Shown here: positions 35,142 to 43,422 of the stretch, piece after piece | Layout: the number at the start of each line of letters is the position of its first letter | Position numbering within the stretch: the stretch's first letter is position 1 | The notes under the pieces: model-generated | What the model saw: the letters and a program-made list of their open reading frames with translations, nothing else | Database searches by the model: none | What the model was told of the DNA's origin: nothing | DNA from: Paenibacillaceae bacterium | GTDB taxonomy: Bacteria; Bacillota; Bacilli; Paenibacillales; Paenibacillaceae | Length of the DNA: 64,000 nucleotides | NCBI GenBank assembly: GCA_900766135.1 | Contig: CAAFUF010000046.1 | Location: forward strand, 16,695 to 80,694 | Reading direction: 5' to 3' | Made by a program: the position numbers and the translations under genes

Positions 35142-35183
35142 TTATCGGAGAATCCAACGGACTCCCTGTCGTCGTGTTAGCAT
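35142..35183 (-). CDS. Possible leaderless upstream ORF before the MATE gene
   Basis: Encodes MLTRRQGVRWILR followed by TAA, two bases before the MATE ribosome site. A TATAAT -10 (35196-35191) is only 7 nt upstream, so the transcript would begin at about the ATG. The -35 region is weak. It may be coincidental. Confidence 0.3.
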   Translation of the reverse strand: MLTRRQGVRWILR

Positions 35184-35273
35184 GAAACACATTATAGATG
35201 CTATGCGCATTTTAATGTATCATAGAATCAACTCAATCTTTCATTATTCCAACCTAAGAGGAGTTGGTATCCT

Positions 35274-36179
35274 TTGCCTCCGATCATCGAATTTACCGCG
35301 CCCCCTCTCCCCCATTACATCGTCAGCGGCTCGGCGGTGATCCCGGCGGGCGGCAAGCACCCGAGCCGGCAAAATATCGGCGCCTTTGACCTTCTGGTCG
35401 TCGAACATGGACGCTTATTTATCGGCGAGGAAGGCCGCCATTACGAAGTGACGGCGGGTCACGCGTTGATCCTCCGCCCCGACTGCTATCACTATGCCCT
35501 GGAAGGTTGCCGGGAAGACACGCTGCACCACTGGCTGCATTTTCAGCTGATGGGCGATTGGCGCGTCGTTGAGGAAGAGGAATACCTGCATTGCGGATGC
35601 AGCATGATAGATAAGGACATCCCCGGGTCCGTCTCCCTGCCTCCGTTCATGGCTACATCGTATACGGTCCCTTTGCCCCAATATGCCAAGTTGGCCCAAC
35701 CGCAGAAAATCATCACCTTGCTGCACGAGCTGGTCGAATTAAATCGGAACCTCCATTTGGACAGCGTCCGGCTGCGCCAGCAGGCCATTTTTCAAGACGT
35801 CATCGTGGAGTTGTCCGCCTCGTCTGCCCATGCCGGGCTTCCTCCCCAATCGGCCTGCGCCGAGAAAGCGGCCTCCTATCTTCGCGAGCATTATGAAGAA
35901 CCTTTTTCCGCGCAAAAACTCGGGGAGAGCATCAATTTCCACCCGGTATACATTGCACGCTGCATGCAGAAGGTGTTTGGCTGTTCGCCTGCCGTTTATT
36001 TGCAGCGCCTGCGTATCGAGCAAGCCAAGCTGCTGCTCCTGCAAACCGACCTGACGATCGAGCGCATCGCCGAACGGGTGGGCTTTAACCAAGCCGCCTA
36101 TTTCACGGCCTGCTTCAGCAAGACCGAAGGCATGTCTCCGCGGAAATACCGCCAGCGATTCACTTGGAACATGGAATAG
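35274..36179 (+). CDS. AraC-family regulator with cupin-like N-terminus
   Basis: 301 aa. The N-terminal sensory part (about 1-150; LLVVEHGRLFIGEEGRHYEVTAGHALILRPDCYHYALE) is an AraC-type cupin binding a sugar or similar ligand. The C-terminal 100 residues hold two HTH motifs (SAQKLGESINFHPVYIARCMQKVFGCSP; TIERIAERVGFNQAAYFTACFSKTEGMSP). TTG start with AAGAGGAG 10 nt upstream. Such proteins often regulate a neighbouring sugar gene; here the divergent neighbour is a MATE exporter. Confidence 0.85.
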   Translation: MPPIIEFTAPPLPHYIVSGSAVIPAGGKHPSRQNIGAFDLLVVEHGRLFIGEEGRHYEVTAGHALILRPDCYHYALEGCREDTLHHWLHFQLMGDWRVVEEEEYLHCGCSMIDKDIPGSVSLPPFMATSYTVPLPQYAKLAQPQKIITLLHELVELNRNLHLDSVRLRQQAIFQDVIVELSASSAHAGLPPQSACAEKAASYLREHYEEPFSAQKLGESINFHPVYIARCMQKVFGCSPAVYLQRLRIEQAKLLLLQTDLTIERIAERVGFNQAAYFTACFSKTEGMSPRKYRQRFTWNME

Positions 36180-36294
36180 GCTCCGTTTATGCGCACCCCG
36201 AAGACCGGCTTTTTTTGCTTATCGGTCGGGACTTCTCTATAATTCAAAGGAAGAGACCGTTTTTTTAATACTTAAGCCAACTGGGGGAAATGGA

Positions 36295-37158
36295 TTGACA
36301 CTCGTAAAAATATTCGCCGACAGCATCTCGGATCTGCCGGAAACTTGGGCCGCCGCATACGATATCGGAGTTGTTCCGCTTTATGTCGTTTTCGGCGAGG
36401 CCGCCTACAAAGACAAACTGGAGATTACCACCGCCGACATCTACCGACGGGTCGATGAGGACGGTGTCCTTCCTCGAACGGCAGCTCCGGCCCCGGCCGA
36501 TTTCATCGCCGCTTTTACGCCTTGGATTGAACAAGGACATACGATCGTATACATCAGCATGTCATCCAAGCTCTCGTCCACTTACCAAAACGCATTGATC
36601 GCCGCAGCCGAATTTCCCGAAGGACGCGTTCATGTGGTGGATTCCCTGAATGTTTCCGGCGGTATTGCATTACTGGTCCTGAAAGCCGCCATCGCCGCCA
36701 AGCAAGGGACCGGCCCTTCCGAATTGGTCGGCATGCTGGAGGAAATGCGGGGCCGGGTTGAAATCGAGGTGCTGGTTGACAATCTCGATTACCTGCACAA
36801 GGGAGGCCGCGCTTCCAGCGTGCAGCATATGATCGGAAGCTTGCTGAAAATCCGGCCCGTGTTGAAAGTCAAGGAAGGGCTGGTCATTTCCGCCGATAAG
36901 TACCGCGGCAAAACGGAGAAAGCCGTCGAACGAATGGTTCACCACTTTATCGACAACGTCCACAAGGTTGACCGGGAGCTCATTATCGTCGCGCAGACGC
37001 TGGCCGAAAAAGCAGCCGGCTTTATTAGGAATACCCTCCTCGAAAAGACGGACGTCAAAGAAGTCGCCATTATTGAAGGCGGGTGCGCCATCTCCTGCCA
37101 CTGCGGTCCGCGAACGGTCGCCATCATGTATCTTCGACAGCTGAATTGTGCCTTGTAA
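36295..37158 (+). CDS. DegV-family fatty-acid-binding protein (FakB-like)
   Basis: 287 aa. KIFADSISDLP, PRTAAPAPADFIAAF, SSKLSSTYQNA and the C-terminal GPRTVAIMYLR follow the DegV fold, which binds a long-chain fatty acid for phosphorylation by FakA. The usual motif T-S-x-P is replaced by A-A-P-A here. TTG start with GGGGGAAATGGA upstream. There is no fakA nearby. Monocistronic, followed by a weak hairpin. Confidence 0.87.
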   Translation: MTLVKIFADSISDLPETWAAAYDIGVVPLYVVFGEAAYKDKLEITTADIYRRVDEDGVLPRTAAPAPADFIAAFTPWIEQGHTIVYISMSSKLSSTYQNALIAAAEFPEGRVHVVDSLNVSGGIALLVLKAAIAAKQGTGPSELVGMLEEMRGRVEIEVLVDNLDYLHKGGRASSVQHMIGSLLKIRPVLKVKEGLVISADKYRGKTEKAVERMVHHFIDNVHKVDRELIIVAQTLAEKAAGFIRNTLLEKTDVKEVAIIEGGCAISCHCGPRTVAIMYLRQLNCAL

Positions 37159-37191
37159 GCTAGATCGGTATCGCTAATAAATAGACGAATC

Positions 37192-37232
37192 AGGCCTTTT
37201 CGCCGGCCAAAACATTGCCGGTGGAGAGGCCT
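37192..37232 (+). terminator. Hairpin after the DegV gene, weak T-run
   Basis: AGGCCT...GCCGGC pairs with GCCGGT...AGGCCT (about 37194-37228), followed only by GTTTCG. Termination would be inefficient. Confidence 0.45.
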
Positions 37233-37292
37233 GTTTCGCATAGAAACCATTGCGTCTCGTCAAACGTAATAGTTGTTAGGAGGTGGGGAACC

Positions 37293-37727
37293 ATGAGACA
37301 GATCCGGAGCCGGATCATCGCTTTGGCAGCGGCGTTTTTGTTCGCCGGCGGATTGTTCCTGGCTGGCGCAAGTCAAGCCGAAGCCGGTTATTTCAACGAT
37401 CTCGTGGACGGCGTCAAGGAGCTGTCGCAGCTCCCTTCCGAAGTGAACGCATTAAAAGACGATTACGCGGCTACGGTGGACAAGCTTGAACAAGCCCAGG
37501 GCGCGCTGGCGGAAACCCAAGACGCTTTGGAAACGTTTCGGCAGCAAAACGAGGAGCTGATGGAGCGAAACCGGGAGCTATCCGCAACCGTTAACGCCTT
37601 AACCGAAGCCCAACAAACCCGCGACGCCAACGCGCACAAGATGCGCATCCTCCTGTTTACGGCCGCCGGGTTGTTTGCCGGATATTTTATCCTGCTTCGG
37701 GCCGTTCGTTTCGCCCTTCGACGTTGA
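37293..37727 (+). CDS. Coiled-coil protein with signal-like N-terminus and C-terminal membrane helix
   Basis: 145 aa, not recognised. The start has a membrane or signal segment (IIALAAAFLFAGGLFLAGASQAEA, about 9-30). Residues about 55-110 are a continuous coiled coil (LKDDYAATVDKLEQAQGALAETQDALE...), and about 118-138 a second membrane helix followed by a basic end. AGGAGG lies 9 nt before the ATG at 37293. The AIM24 gene begins 49 bp later, so the two are likely co-expressed. Confidence 0.7.
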   Translation: MRQIRSRIIALAAAFLFAGGLFLAGASQAEAGYFNDLVDGVKELSQLPSEVNALKDDYAATVDKLEQAQGALAETQDALETFRQQNEELMERNRELSATVNALTEAQQTRDANAHKMRILLFTAAGLFAGYFILLRAVRFALRR

Positions 37728-37776
37728 TTTAGACCCTACTCCGATCGTAGACCCCCGGACTGGAGGCGGTATTGAA

Positions 37777-38487
37777 ATGGACCTGCACGAGCATCACGAT
37801 TCATCCACGTTGGGCGGACAAGCCGTTACGTTTGATTTGCAGCCCGGAGAGCGGCTCCATATCCTGCATCCCGGCCAGGTGATCGCTTACCGAGGCTCCG
37901 TTGCGCTGCGCAGCGACAAGCTGCTGGACATCAAAGGAATTTACCGTAAGCGCAAGCTGATCCGTTCCGATTACAGCGGGCCTTGCCAACTTGTGGCCGC
38001 GTTTCCGCCCTCGGTCGGGCTAAAAACGTTAACGCTGACGGAGGGCAGCGATTGGCTATACGATTTCCGCCAGCTCTTCTTCTATACGGAGGGCATCCAT
38101 ATGGAAACGCGTTTCCTCAGCATGAAGAATATGATGATAACGCGCGACGCGGTAAAGGTTAAGTTTTCCGGTCATGGGCAAATCGGCGTGCTGACCCAGG
38201 GGCAAGTCCTGGAGCTCCCGCTCCATCCGGAGGAGCCTCTTTACGTCGAAGCCGGCCGGGTGCTGGCCTATCCTGAGAACGCCAAGCTGGATCTGTCGGT
38301 TTACGGCAACCACTTGGCCAGCCAGTATATGCGCTATCAATGGAAAATCACGGGGAACGGGTCGATCCTGATCCAATCCGGCGGCGCCGGAAGCCAGGAG
38401 CTGGAGCAGGATCTGCAAGCGGAGGACGGCATCGTGCGGCGCTTTCTGCGCGAGGTGCTTCCCTTTGGAGGGGTATTCATCAAATAA
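37777..38487 (+). CDS. AIM24-family protein
   Basis: 236 aa, a double-stranded beta-helix protein of the AIM24/TIGR00266 family (GQAVTFDLQPGERLHILHPGQVIAYRGSVAL; GVLTQGQVLELPLHPEEPLYVEAGRVLAYP). The family's biochemical role is not established in bacteria. Start chosen at the ATG 37777 with GGAGGCGG 7 nt upstream; an ORF extension of 34 residues overlaps the preceding gene. It follows the coiled-coil membrane protein gene. Confidence 0.82.
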   Translation: MDLHEHHDSSTLGGQAVTFDLQPGERLHILHPGQVIAYRGSVALRSDKLLDIKGIYRKRKLIRSDYSGPCQLVAAFPPSVGLKTLTLTEGSDWLYDFRQLFFYTEGIHMETRFLSMKNMMITRDAVKVKFSGHGQIGVLTQGQVLELPLHPEEPLYVEAGRVLAYPENAKLDLSVYGNHLASQYMRYQWKITGNGSILIQSGGAGSQELEQDLQAEDGIVRRFLREVLPFGGVFIK

Positions 38488-38491
38488 TAAA

Positions 38492-38537
38492 GAGGCCGGG
38501 CGAAGGGATTGCGATCCCTTTGCTCGGCCTCTTCCGT
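38492..38537. terminator. Hairpin terminator between AIM24 and NAGPA genes
   Basis: AAGAGGCCG...AAGGGAT pairs with ATCCCTT...CGGCCTCTT; on the minus strand TTTATTATTT follows, so it best serves the NAGPA gene. Confidence 0.7.
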
Positions 38538-38549
38538 TGAATGCGGCGA

Positions 38550-39692
38550 TCACTTCTTCCCCGGATCGATATCCTGAGGGCGGAGTCCTTCCCAGATGTT
38601 CGGGATGTTTGCTTTGGACGGATCATTAAAGACGAGAAAAGCTGTCGGCAAATAGCGCTCTCCGTATTCGGACGAAGGCTTGTTGACGATATCCCCGCCT
38701 TCCTTCACCAATACGGTAGACGACCCGCCGTCCAGATTGGCGGCGATCACCGCGCCGTGATCCAACATGATTTGTTGGACATCGTACAGGCTGGCGCCGA
38801 TGCTGTAGCCCGGCTGGCGACCGTCGATGACGACGAACAGGATGGCGCCGTCTTCTCGCTGCCCCATGGCCGTTCGCGGCGCGATGCCCCAACCTTCTTT
38901 TTGACTGCGGATCTGCCCTTTGCCGTTCACGATAATTCTCGGCTGAAACGTCACCGCCTCCTGGATGCCCAACTGGTCCAGTTCCTCGAGCGTGTATTTG
39001 CCGGCGATCATTTTACCTTGCTTGTCCAGACCAACGATTTGCGTCGCCGCGCCCGAGCTGATGCCATTGTAATACAGCTTTCCTTGCGAAATGACTACCC
39101 CGATCGGCTTGAACCCGTTGCCTTTCCAGTTCGGATCGGCAAATCCGCCGCCGTTGACGCCGGCAAGGGCCCCGGTCCGTTCCACCATGCTGGAGACTTT
39201 CTCCCCTTTACCGCGTTTGGCCGGAACGCCTAAACGGATTTTGGTCGGATCGTTGACGGTCATCACGTATCCGTGGTAGCCGTTGCCCGAAACCTCCTCG
39301 ATTTCGACAAGCGGCTTCTCCGCCTGGGTCTCTTCCTTACCTGTATTCGACAAGTCGATCGTATGGGTGTCCTTCTCCGTTCCCATTTGCTCGAACCGGG
39401 CCTGGTAAGCGGCCACTCGTTTGTCCAGCTCCGCTTGCCCGATGATGTATTTCGCCCAATGGCGATGTTGCGTCGTAATCAGCGTATCGGCCATCAAATA
39501 TCGTACGTTGTTGCCGGACGGAGTGAAGAACAGCCAGATCAAGGCTGCCGTTCCGATCAGCATCATCACAATCATAAACCGGGATAACATATAGAAAAAT
39601 CCACGTTTCCGCCGTTTCTTGGCGGGCGTGCGTTTCTTGGCACCTGTGCCCCTCTTCACCGACGCGCGGCTGGGTAATGTAGGCGTTGGCAT
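38550..39692 (-). CDS. Phosphodiester glycosidase (NAGPA-domain) membrane protein
   Basis: 380 aa. A short basic cytoplasmic N-terminus (TGAKKRTPAKKRRKRG) precedes one helix (about 32-52), then an extracellular domain of the NAGPA family: GALAGVNGGGFAD, GVVISQGKLYYN, RTAMGQREDGAILFVVIDGRQ and AANLDGGSSTVLVKEGG. The family hydrolyses GlcNAc-1-phosphodiesters in eukaryotes; bacterial members act on exopolysaccharide or wall-linked substrates. AAGGGGAGAG lies upstream of the ATG. Confidence 0.87.
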   Translation of the reverse strand: MPTPTLPSRASVKRGTGAKKRTPAKKRRKRGFFYMLSRFMIVMMLIGTAALIWLFFTPSGNNVRYLMADTLITTQHRHWAKYIIGQAELDKRVAAYQARFEQMGTEKDTHTIDLSNTGKEETQAEKPLVEIEEVSGNGYHGYVMTVNDPTKIRLGVPAKRGKGEKVSSMVERTGALAGVNGGGFADPNWKGNGFKPIGVVISQGKLYYNGISSGAATQIVGLDKQGKMIAGKYTLEELDQLGIQEAVTFQPRIIVNGKGQIRSQKEGWGIAPRTAMGQREDGAILFVVIDGRQPGYSIGASLYDVQQIMLDHGAVIAANLDGGSSTVLVKEGGDIVNKPSSEYGERYLPTAFLVFNDPSKANIPNIWEGLRPQDIDPGKK

Positions 39693-39796
39693 GATGTCTC
39701 TCCCCTTGCTCTCTAATATAAACTCATAAACTTGCTGTACATTTAACGTTCAATCTAGTCCGAAAGTTTCATCGCCAAGCGGCTATCGTAACACAC

Positions 39797-39829
39797 CTAA
39801 AACCCGCCTGCATCAGCAGGCGGGTTTCT
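39797..39829. terminator. Bidirectional terminator overlapping the end of the rhodanese-like gene
   Basis: AACCCGCCTGC-ATCA-GCAGGCGGGTT (about 39802-39827); the stop codon of the 39813 gene lies inside the stem. Confidence 0.75.
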
Positions 39830-40229
39830 TCTCCAAACATGGCTTCAGCGCCGCTCTTACCAGGCACACTTCTCCGCGCAAGGCATACAATTGCCGGAAT
39901 CCTCGTCTTCGCAGGATCCGGGCCGCCTTAAGCACCGCGTACCGGCTATCCGCCAAAATCAGGACGGGATCGGCAGGCGAGAGCTCCTTATTCCATACGA
40001 ACGGCAGACGTCCCAACGAAATGTTGATCGTTCCGTCCAGATGACACTCCTCATAATACGACGCGTCCCGGACGTCCAGCTTTTTTGTCTGCGGCGGAAG
40101 GTCCCCTCCGTAAACGGCCCTAGCCTCCACGAACCTCAGACCCGGGACGGGCCATACCAACCGCAGCAAATATCCGATTACCGCGGCGGCAATCCCTATT
40201 CCTCCAGCCATGACCAGCACGGCCATCAT
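39813..40229 (-). CDS. Membrane-anchored rhodanese-like protein lacking the catalytic cysteine
   Basis: 138 aa. One N-terminal helix (about 3-25) precedes a rhodanese fold (KKLDVRDASYYEECHLDGTINISLGRLP). At the active-site loop, where active rhodaneses have C-R-x-G, the sequence is LADSRYAVLKAA, so sulfur transfer through a cysteine is unlikely. ATGA overlap with the preceding active rhodanese gene shows translational coupling. It may bind persulfide donors or serve a structural role. Confidence 0.75.
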   Translation of the reverse strand: MMAVLVMAGGIGIAAAVIGYLLRLVWPVPGLRFVEARAVYGGDLPPQTKKLDVRDASYYEECHLDGTINISLGRLPFVWNKELSPADPVLILADSRYAVLKAARILRRRGFRQLYALRGEVCLVRAALKPCLEKKPAC

Positions 40230-40537
40230 TCCACTTCATCCTGCCAGGCCAACATCCCGCCGATCATATTAACGACGTTGTAGCCTCTTTCGCCAAGCAA
40301 CTCGCACGCCAGACTGCTGCGCCCGCCGCTGCGGCAGACGACGATCAGCTCTTCCTTAGGATCCAGCTCCGTATGCCGTTCCGGCAGCTGTCCCAGCGGG
40401 ATATGCCGGGCCCCCGGAATATGGCCTTCGGCCCATTCGAGCGGCTCGCGTACGTCCAGCACGTTGACCGATTCGCCCCGTTTCATCCGCGCGGCCAATT
40501 CGGCCGGGGTGATTTCCTTCTCTGGTTGAAACGCCAT
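40226..40537 (-). CDS. Single-domain rhodanese sulfurtransferase
   Basis: 103 aa. VLDVREPLEWAEGHIPGARHIPLGQL and the active-site loop VVCRSGGRSS (nucleophile C68) show an active rhodanese of the GlpE/YqhL type, which moves sulfane sulfur. The ATG at 40537 has GGGAGGAG 9 nt upstream; the ATG two codons earlier is too close. It follows the CstR-like repressor gene by about 22 bp and is in the same transcript, in keeping with a role in persulfide handling. Confidence 0.88.
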   Translation of the reverse strand: MAFQPEKEITPAELAARMKRGESVNVLDVREPLEWAEGHIPGARHIPLGQLPERHTELDPKEELIVVCRSGGRSSLACELLGERGYNVVNMIGGMLAWQDEVE

Positions 40538-40559
40538 GTTCATCGTCTCCTCCCTTATA

Positions 40560-40832
40560 TTAGCGACTCTTGACCAGCAGCTCGACGGCTTCCTTCACCA
40601 GAGGTCCGGAGTCGCCCCCTTTGGCCTGTTCCTCCAAAATACACTGCTGCAGGTTATCCGCAACGATCTGCGCCATTGCTTTATCTGCAGCGCTTCGCAC
40701 CGCGGACAGCTGGCCTACGACTTCCTTGCAGGGCTTCCCTTCCTCCATCATGCGAAGCACGCCGCGAACCTGGCCTTCTATTCGTTTCAATCTGCGTTTG
40801 ACTTCTTCCGCATAATGATGATCTTCCGTCAT
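40560..40832 (-). CDS. cstR: CsoR/FrmR-family repressor, CstR-like (persulfide sensor)
   Basis: 90 aa all-helical repressor. C35 and C64 are kept, but the copper-ligand histidine of CsoR is replaced by N60, the arrangement that separates CstR persulfide sensors from CsoR copper sensors. The two rhodanese genes in the operon agree. The ATG at 40832 has AAAGGAG 8 nt upstream; the longer ORF to 40889 crosses the operator. Autoregulation is likely through the dyad at 40880-40895. Confidence 0.82.
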   Translation of the reverse strand: MTEDHHYAEEVKRRLKRIEGQVRGVLRMMEEGKPCKEVVGQLSAVRSAADKAMAQIVADNLQQCILEEQAKGGDSGPLVKEAVELLVKSR

Positions 40833-40879
40833 GTCACGCACTCCTTTCATCAAACAACCGTGCCGACAGCCAATCTCAA

Positions 40880-40926
40880 ATACCCCCACGGGTATATATT
40901 GTAGTTAAAAATCCCCCTAAAGTCAA
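40880..40926 (-). promoter_or_regulatory. Promoter with CsoR/CstR-type operator upstream of the cstR-rhodanese operon
   Basis: TTGACT (40926-40921), 17-bp spacer, TACAAT (40903-40898); the dyad ATACCC-CCAC-GGGTAT (40880-40895) sits just after the -10, at the transcription start. GC-rich dyads of this kind are the known CsoR/CstR sites. Confidence 0.82.
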
Positions 40927-40943
40927 CCCGGTGAACCTCCAAC

Positions 40944-40975
40944 AAAAAAAGAGGGCGGAACCCGGTTCCTCCCTC
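40944..40975 (-). terminator. Terminator after the lipoprotein/two-component operon
   Basis: GAGGG-GGAACC / GGTTCC-CCCTC stem (40975-40951) followed by TTTTTTT on the minus strand. Confidence 0.85.
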
Positions 40976-41021
40976 ATCCGCATCGTGATATGGAAAACTA
41001 GATCCCACTCCGCCGATTATA

Positions 41022-41603
41022 TTATTTTAGCGTAATCTCTTTCTCCCAGGTCAATTCCTCGCCCTGCTCATTGCCGAATACGAAAGTCACCTTCCCCGCT
41101 TCGCCTTTCATTTCATCGGGATACAGGAATCCCATAAACTGCCCGTCCCCGCTGATGTAAAATCCGTCTCCGCCGTTTTGCCCGTGCCGGATCGCTTCCT
41201 CCAGCGTATTGACGATCTCGTTTTTCTCGGAAGTCCAATGAATCTCCTTCAGCATATACCCCTCCGGCACTTTTTCGACGGCGAAGTCAAAGCCTCCCCC
41301 TTCCGCAAGCGGTTTAGGCGTCTGATCGATGACAATCAGGATGTCCCCATTCGCGGCACCGTTCGCATCGGCTGGGTTATCGTTCGTATTCCCTTGATTG
41401 CCGTCCGCAGTTGTCTCATTGCCCGGGGGTGCCGAGTTATTCCCCGAATCGGTATTGGCCGGTGCCGGGTCGCTGACCCCTGCCGTATTCGATGGCGGAT
41501 TCTGATTCTGCGGCTCTCCGGAAAGGGTTTTGCTGCCGCATGCGCTCAGCATCACCACCGCCAGAGCTGTCGCCAAGAGTACCAGTGCCTTACGTTTCAT
41601 CAT
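41022..41603 (-). CDS. Lipoprotein of unknown function, linked to a two-component system
   Basis: 193 aa. Type II signal peptide with lipobox LSAC (Cys about 22), then a long Asn/Pro/Thr/Gly-rich linker (about 28-85) and a small C-terminal domain (about 88-193, GGGFDFAVEKVPEGYMLKEIHWT...GKVTFVFGNEQGEELTWEKEITLK), perhaps beta-rich. No family recognised. GGAGGAG lies upstream of the ATG, inside the histidine kinase gene (14-bp overlap). It may be a sensory partner or target of that system. Confidence 0.8.
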   Translation of the reverse strand: MMKRKALVLLATALAVVMLSACGSKTLSGEPQNQNPPSNTAGVSDPAPANTDSGNNSAPPGNETTADGNQGNTNDNPADANGAANGDILIVIDQTPKPLAEGGGFDFAVEKVPEGYMLKEIHWTSEKNEIVNTLEEAIRHGQNGGDGFYISGDGQFMGFLYPDEMKGEAGKVTFVFGNEQGEELTWEKEITLK

Positions 41604-43422
41604 GAGTTTCTCCTCCGTTTATCTTTTCTTTTTCTTTGTCTGCTAAGGCAAAATAAAACGCTACGCCTTGCTCCGTATTCCAAGCTCCGTATTCGCTGCC
41701 GTGCAGCTCCAGAATATGCTTTACGATCGCCAACCCCAGCCCGGTCCCACCGGACTTGCGGTCCCGCGAACGTTCCGCCCGGTAGAAATGGTCCCAAATC
41801 CGGGCCAGATCCGTTTCGGCGATGGAGGGGCCGACGTTCTCGATCGTCGTTGTTATTTTCCCGTCCGCGTCCCGGTGCAGCGCGATACGGATCGTACTTT
41901 GCTCCCGGGCATGGCGAACGGCGTTGCTGAATAAATTCAGGATCACCTGCTCGATACGCCTCGGATCCCCCCAAACGGTTACCTCATCCGGGCCAAGGTG
42001 TTGCCCCCCTTCCTCCCGGCTCTGCGTCAGCTCGATTCGAAGCTCTTTGGCCTCCAACTGCGGGTCAAAAGACTCGGCCACCCGCTGGATGAGGCTGGTC
42101 AGGGAGAAGAAGCCGGGATGGAGTCGTACCTTCTTCACCTCAAATTTGGACAACTCCAGCATATCCATGATCAAGGCGTTCATGCGGTCGGTTTCGTTGA
42201 CGATGAAAGCCAGATAACGCTCTTTCTTATCGTCCGCTACGCCATCCTGAAGGCCTTCCGCAAACCCCTTGACGATGCCCAGCGGCGTCTTCAGCTCGTG
42301 CGAAATATTGGCGATCAGCTCTTTGCGCAGCTCTTCCGCTTTCCGCTTCTCCTCTACGTCTTGCTGCAATTGACCGTTTGCACGGGTCAGTTCCTTCAAC
42401 GCCTGATCCAAATTGCGCGACAGCCGCGCAAGGTGACGGGACAACTCGCCGAACTCATCCTTTGACCGGACCTCCGGCACCGCAGAGAAATCCAGCTCCG
42501 CCAGCCGGGCTGCCGTGCGATTCAGGGCGAGCAGCGGACGGGAAACGATCCGCGAGAAGATCAAGGACAGCAGCACCACCAGCACGACGATCAGCGGTGC
42601 GAGCACCATCACATAACGCCGGAGAATGTCCACGGCCTCTCCGACCGGCTGCAACGAGCTTAACGCAACCATGTAATGCGGGCCGGTCCGGCCTTCGTTT
42701 TCCAGCGGTTGCAGCAGCATGGCATAATCGACGCCGCTCCACGGATCCCGCCATTCGAATCGAATGGGCTTCCCTTGGAGCAACCGGGATTCGGAGGACG
42801 AAGCGTCGGCGGTTTGCGCCCTCCAGGCTTGGACTGCATCATCGATCAGCGTATCCTGATAAAAAGGATTGTAGGAACGGGAATTCAACTCCGGCAGCAG
42901 GAGATCCGCCACCTCGCCTTCCGCCCGCACCAATCCCGAATCGGGCGCAAGATTCGCCTCCGCCGACAATTGGATGTCGACGGGGTTCATGATCGTGTCC
43001 CGTTCATCCATAAACATCCCGTCGACCGTGAGTTGATCGCCGATCGTAACCTGCGGGATCGACTCCCTTGTCGTTCCTTCGCTCGGAATCACGACCTTGA
43101 TCAACTTTCCGCCCGGCGTCCGCAAATCAATGTAATAGGGCTCATAGTGGAGCTGCGCGAATTCCCGACCCAGAATCGCGATGCTGGCGTCATGCCGGTT
43201 CATGAATTCGCCCAGCAGCCGGGACACCCGCCGTTCATCGTCCGGATGTTCGCCGTACGCCTTGGCAAAGCTCCCCATGCTCCCGGCCAGGCTGCTGATT
43301 TTGGTACCCCGGTAAAACCGTTCGAAGAACAAGCCCTCCGCCGCCATCACCACCAAAAACGCAAGCAGGACCACCGCCGAGGTAACGACGAACAATTTAT
43401 ATACAACACTGTGTCTTTTCAT
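41590..43422 (-). CDS. Sensor histidine kinase (HAMP/HisKA/HATPase)
   Basis: 610 aa. Two helices (about 10-30 and 268-290) bracket an extracytoplasmic sensor of about 235 residues. A HAMP region follows (LIFSRIVSRPLLALNRTAARLAELDF), then the H-box ISHELKTPLGIVKGF, N-box NLFSNAVRHA and the F/G boxes (WDHFYRAERSRDRKSGGTGLGLAIV). It phosphorylates the response regulator encoded by the gene overlapping 4 bp upstream. The signal is not known. Confidence 0.92.
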   Translation of the reverse strand: MKRHSVVYKLFVVTSAVVLLAFLVVMAAEGLFFERFYRGTKISSLAGSMGSFAKAYGEHPDDERRVSRLLGEFMNRHDASIAILGREFAQLHYEPYYIDLRTPGGKLIKVVIPSEGTTRESIPQVTIGDQLTVDGMFMDERDTIMNPVDIQLSAEANLAPDSGLVRAEGEVADLLLPELNSRSYNPFYQDTLIDDAVQAWRAQTADASSSESRLLQGKPIRFEWRDPWSGVDYAMLLQPLENEGRTGPHYMVALSSLQPVGEAVDILRRYVMVLAPLIVVLVVLLSLIFSRIVSRPLLALNRTAARLAELDFSAVPEVRSKDEFGELSRHLARLSRNLDQALKELTRANGQLQQDVEEKRKAEELRKELIANISHELKTPLGIVKGFAEGLQDGVADDKKERYLAFIVNETDRMNALIMDMLELSKFEVKKVRLHPGFFSLTSLIQRVAESFDPQLEAKELRIELTQSREEGGQHLGPDEVTVWGDPRRIEQVILNLFSNAVRHAREQSTIRIALHRDADGKITTTIENVGPSIAETDLARIWDHFYRAERSRDRKSGGTGLGLAIVKHILELHGSEYGAWNTEQGVAFYFALADKEKEKINGGETHDET

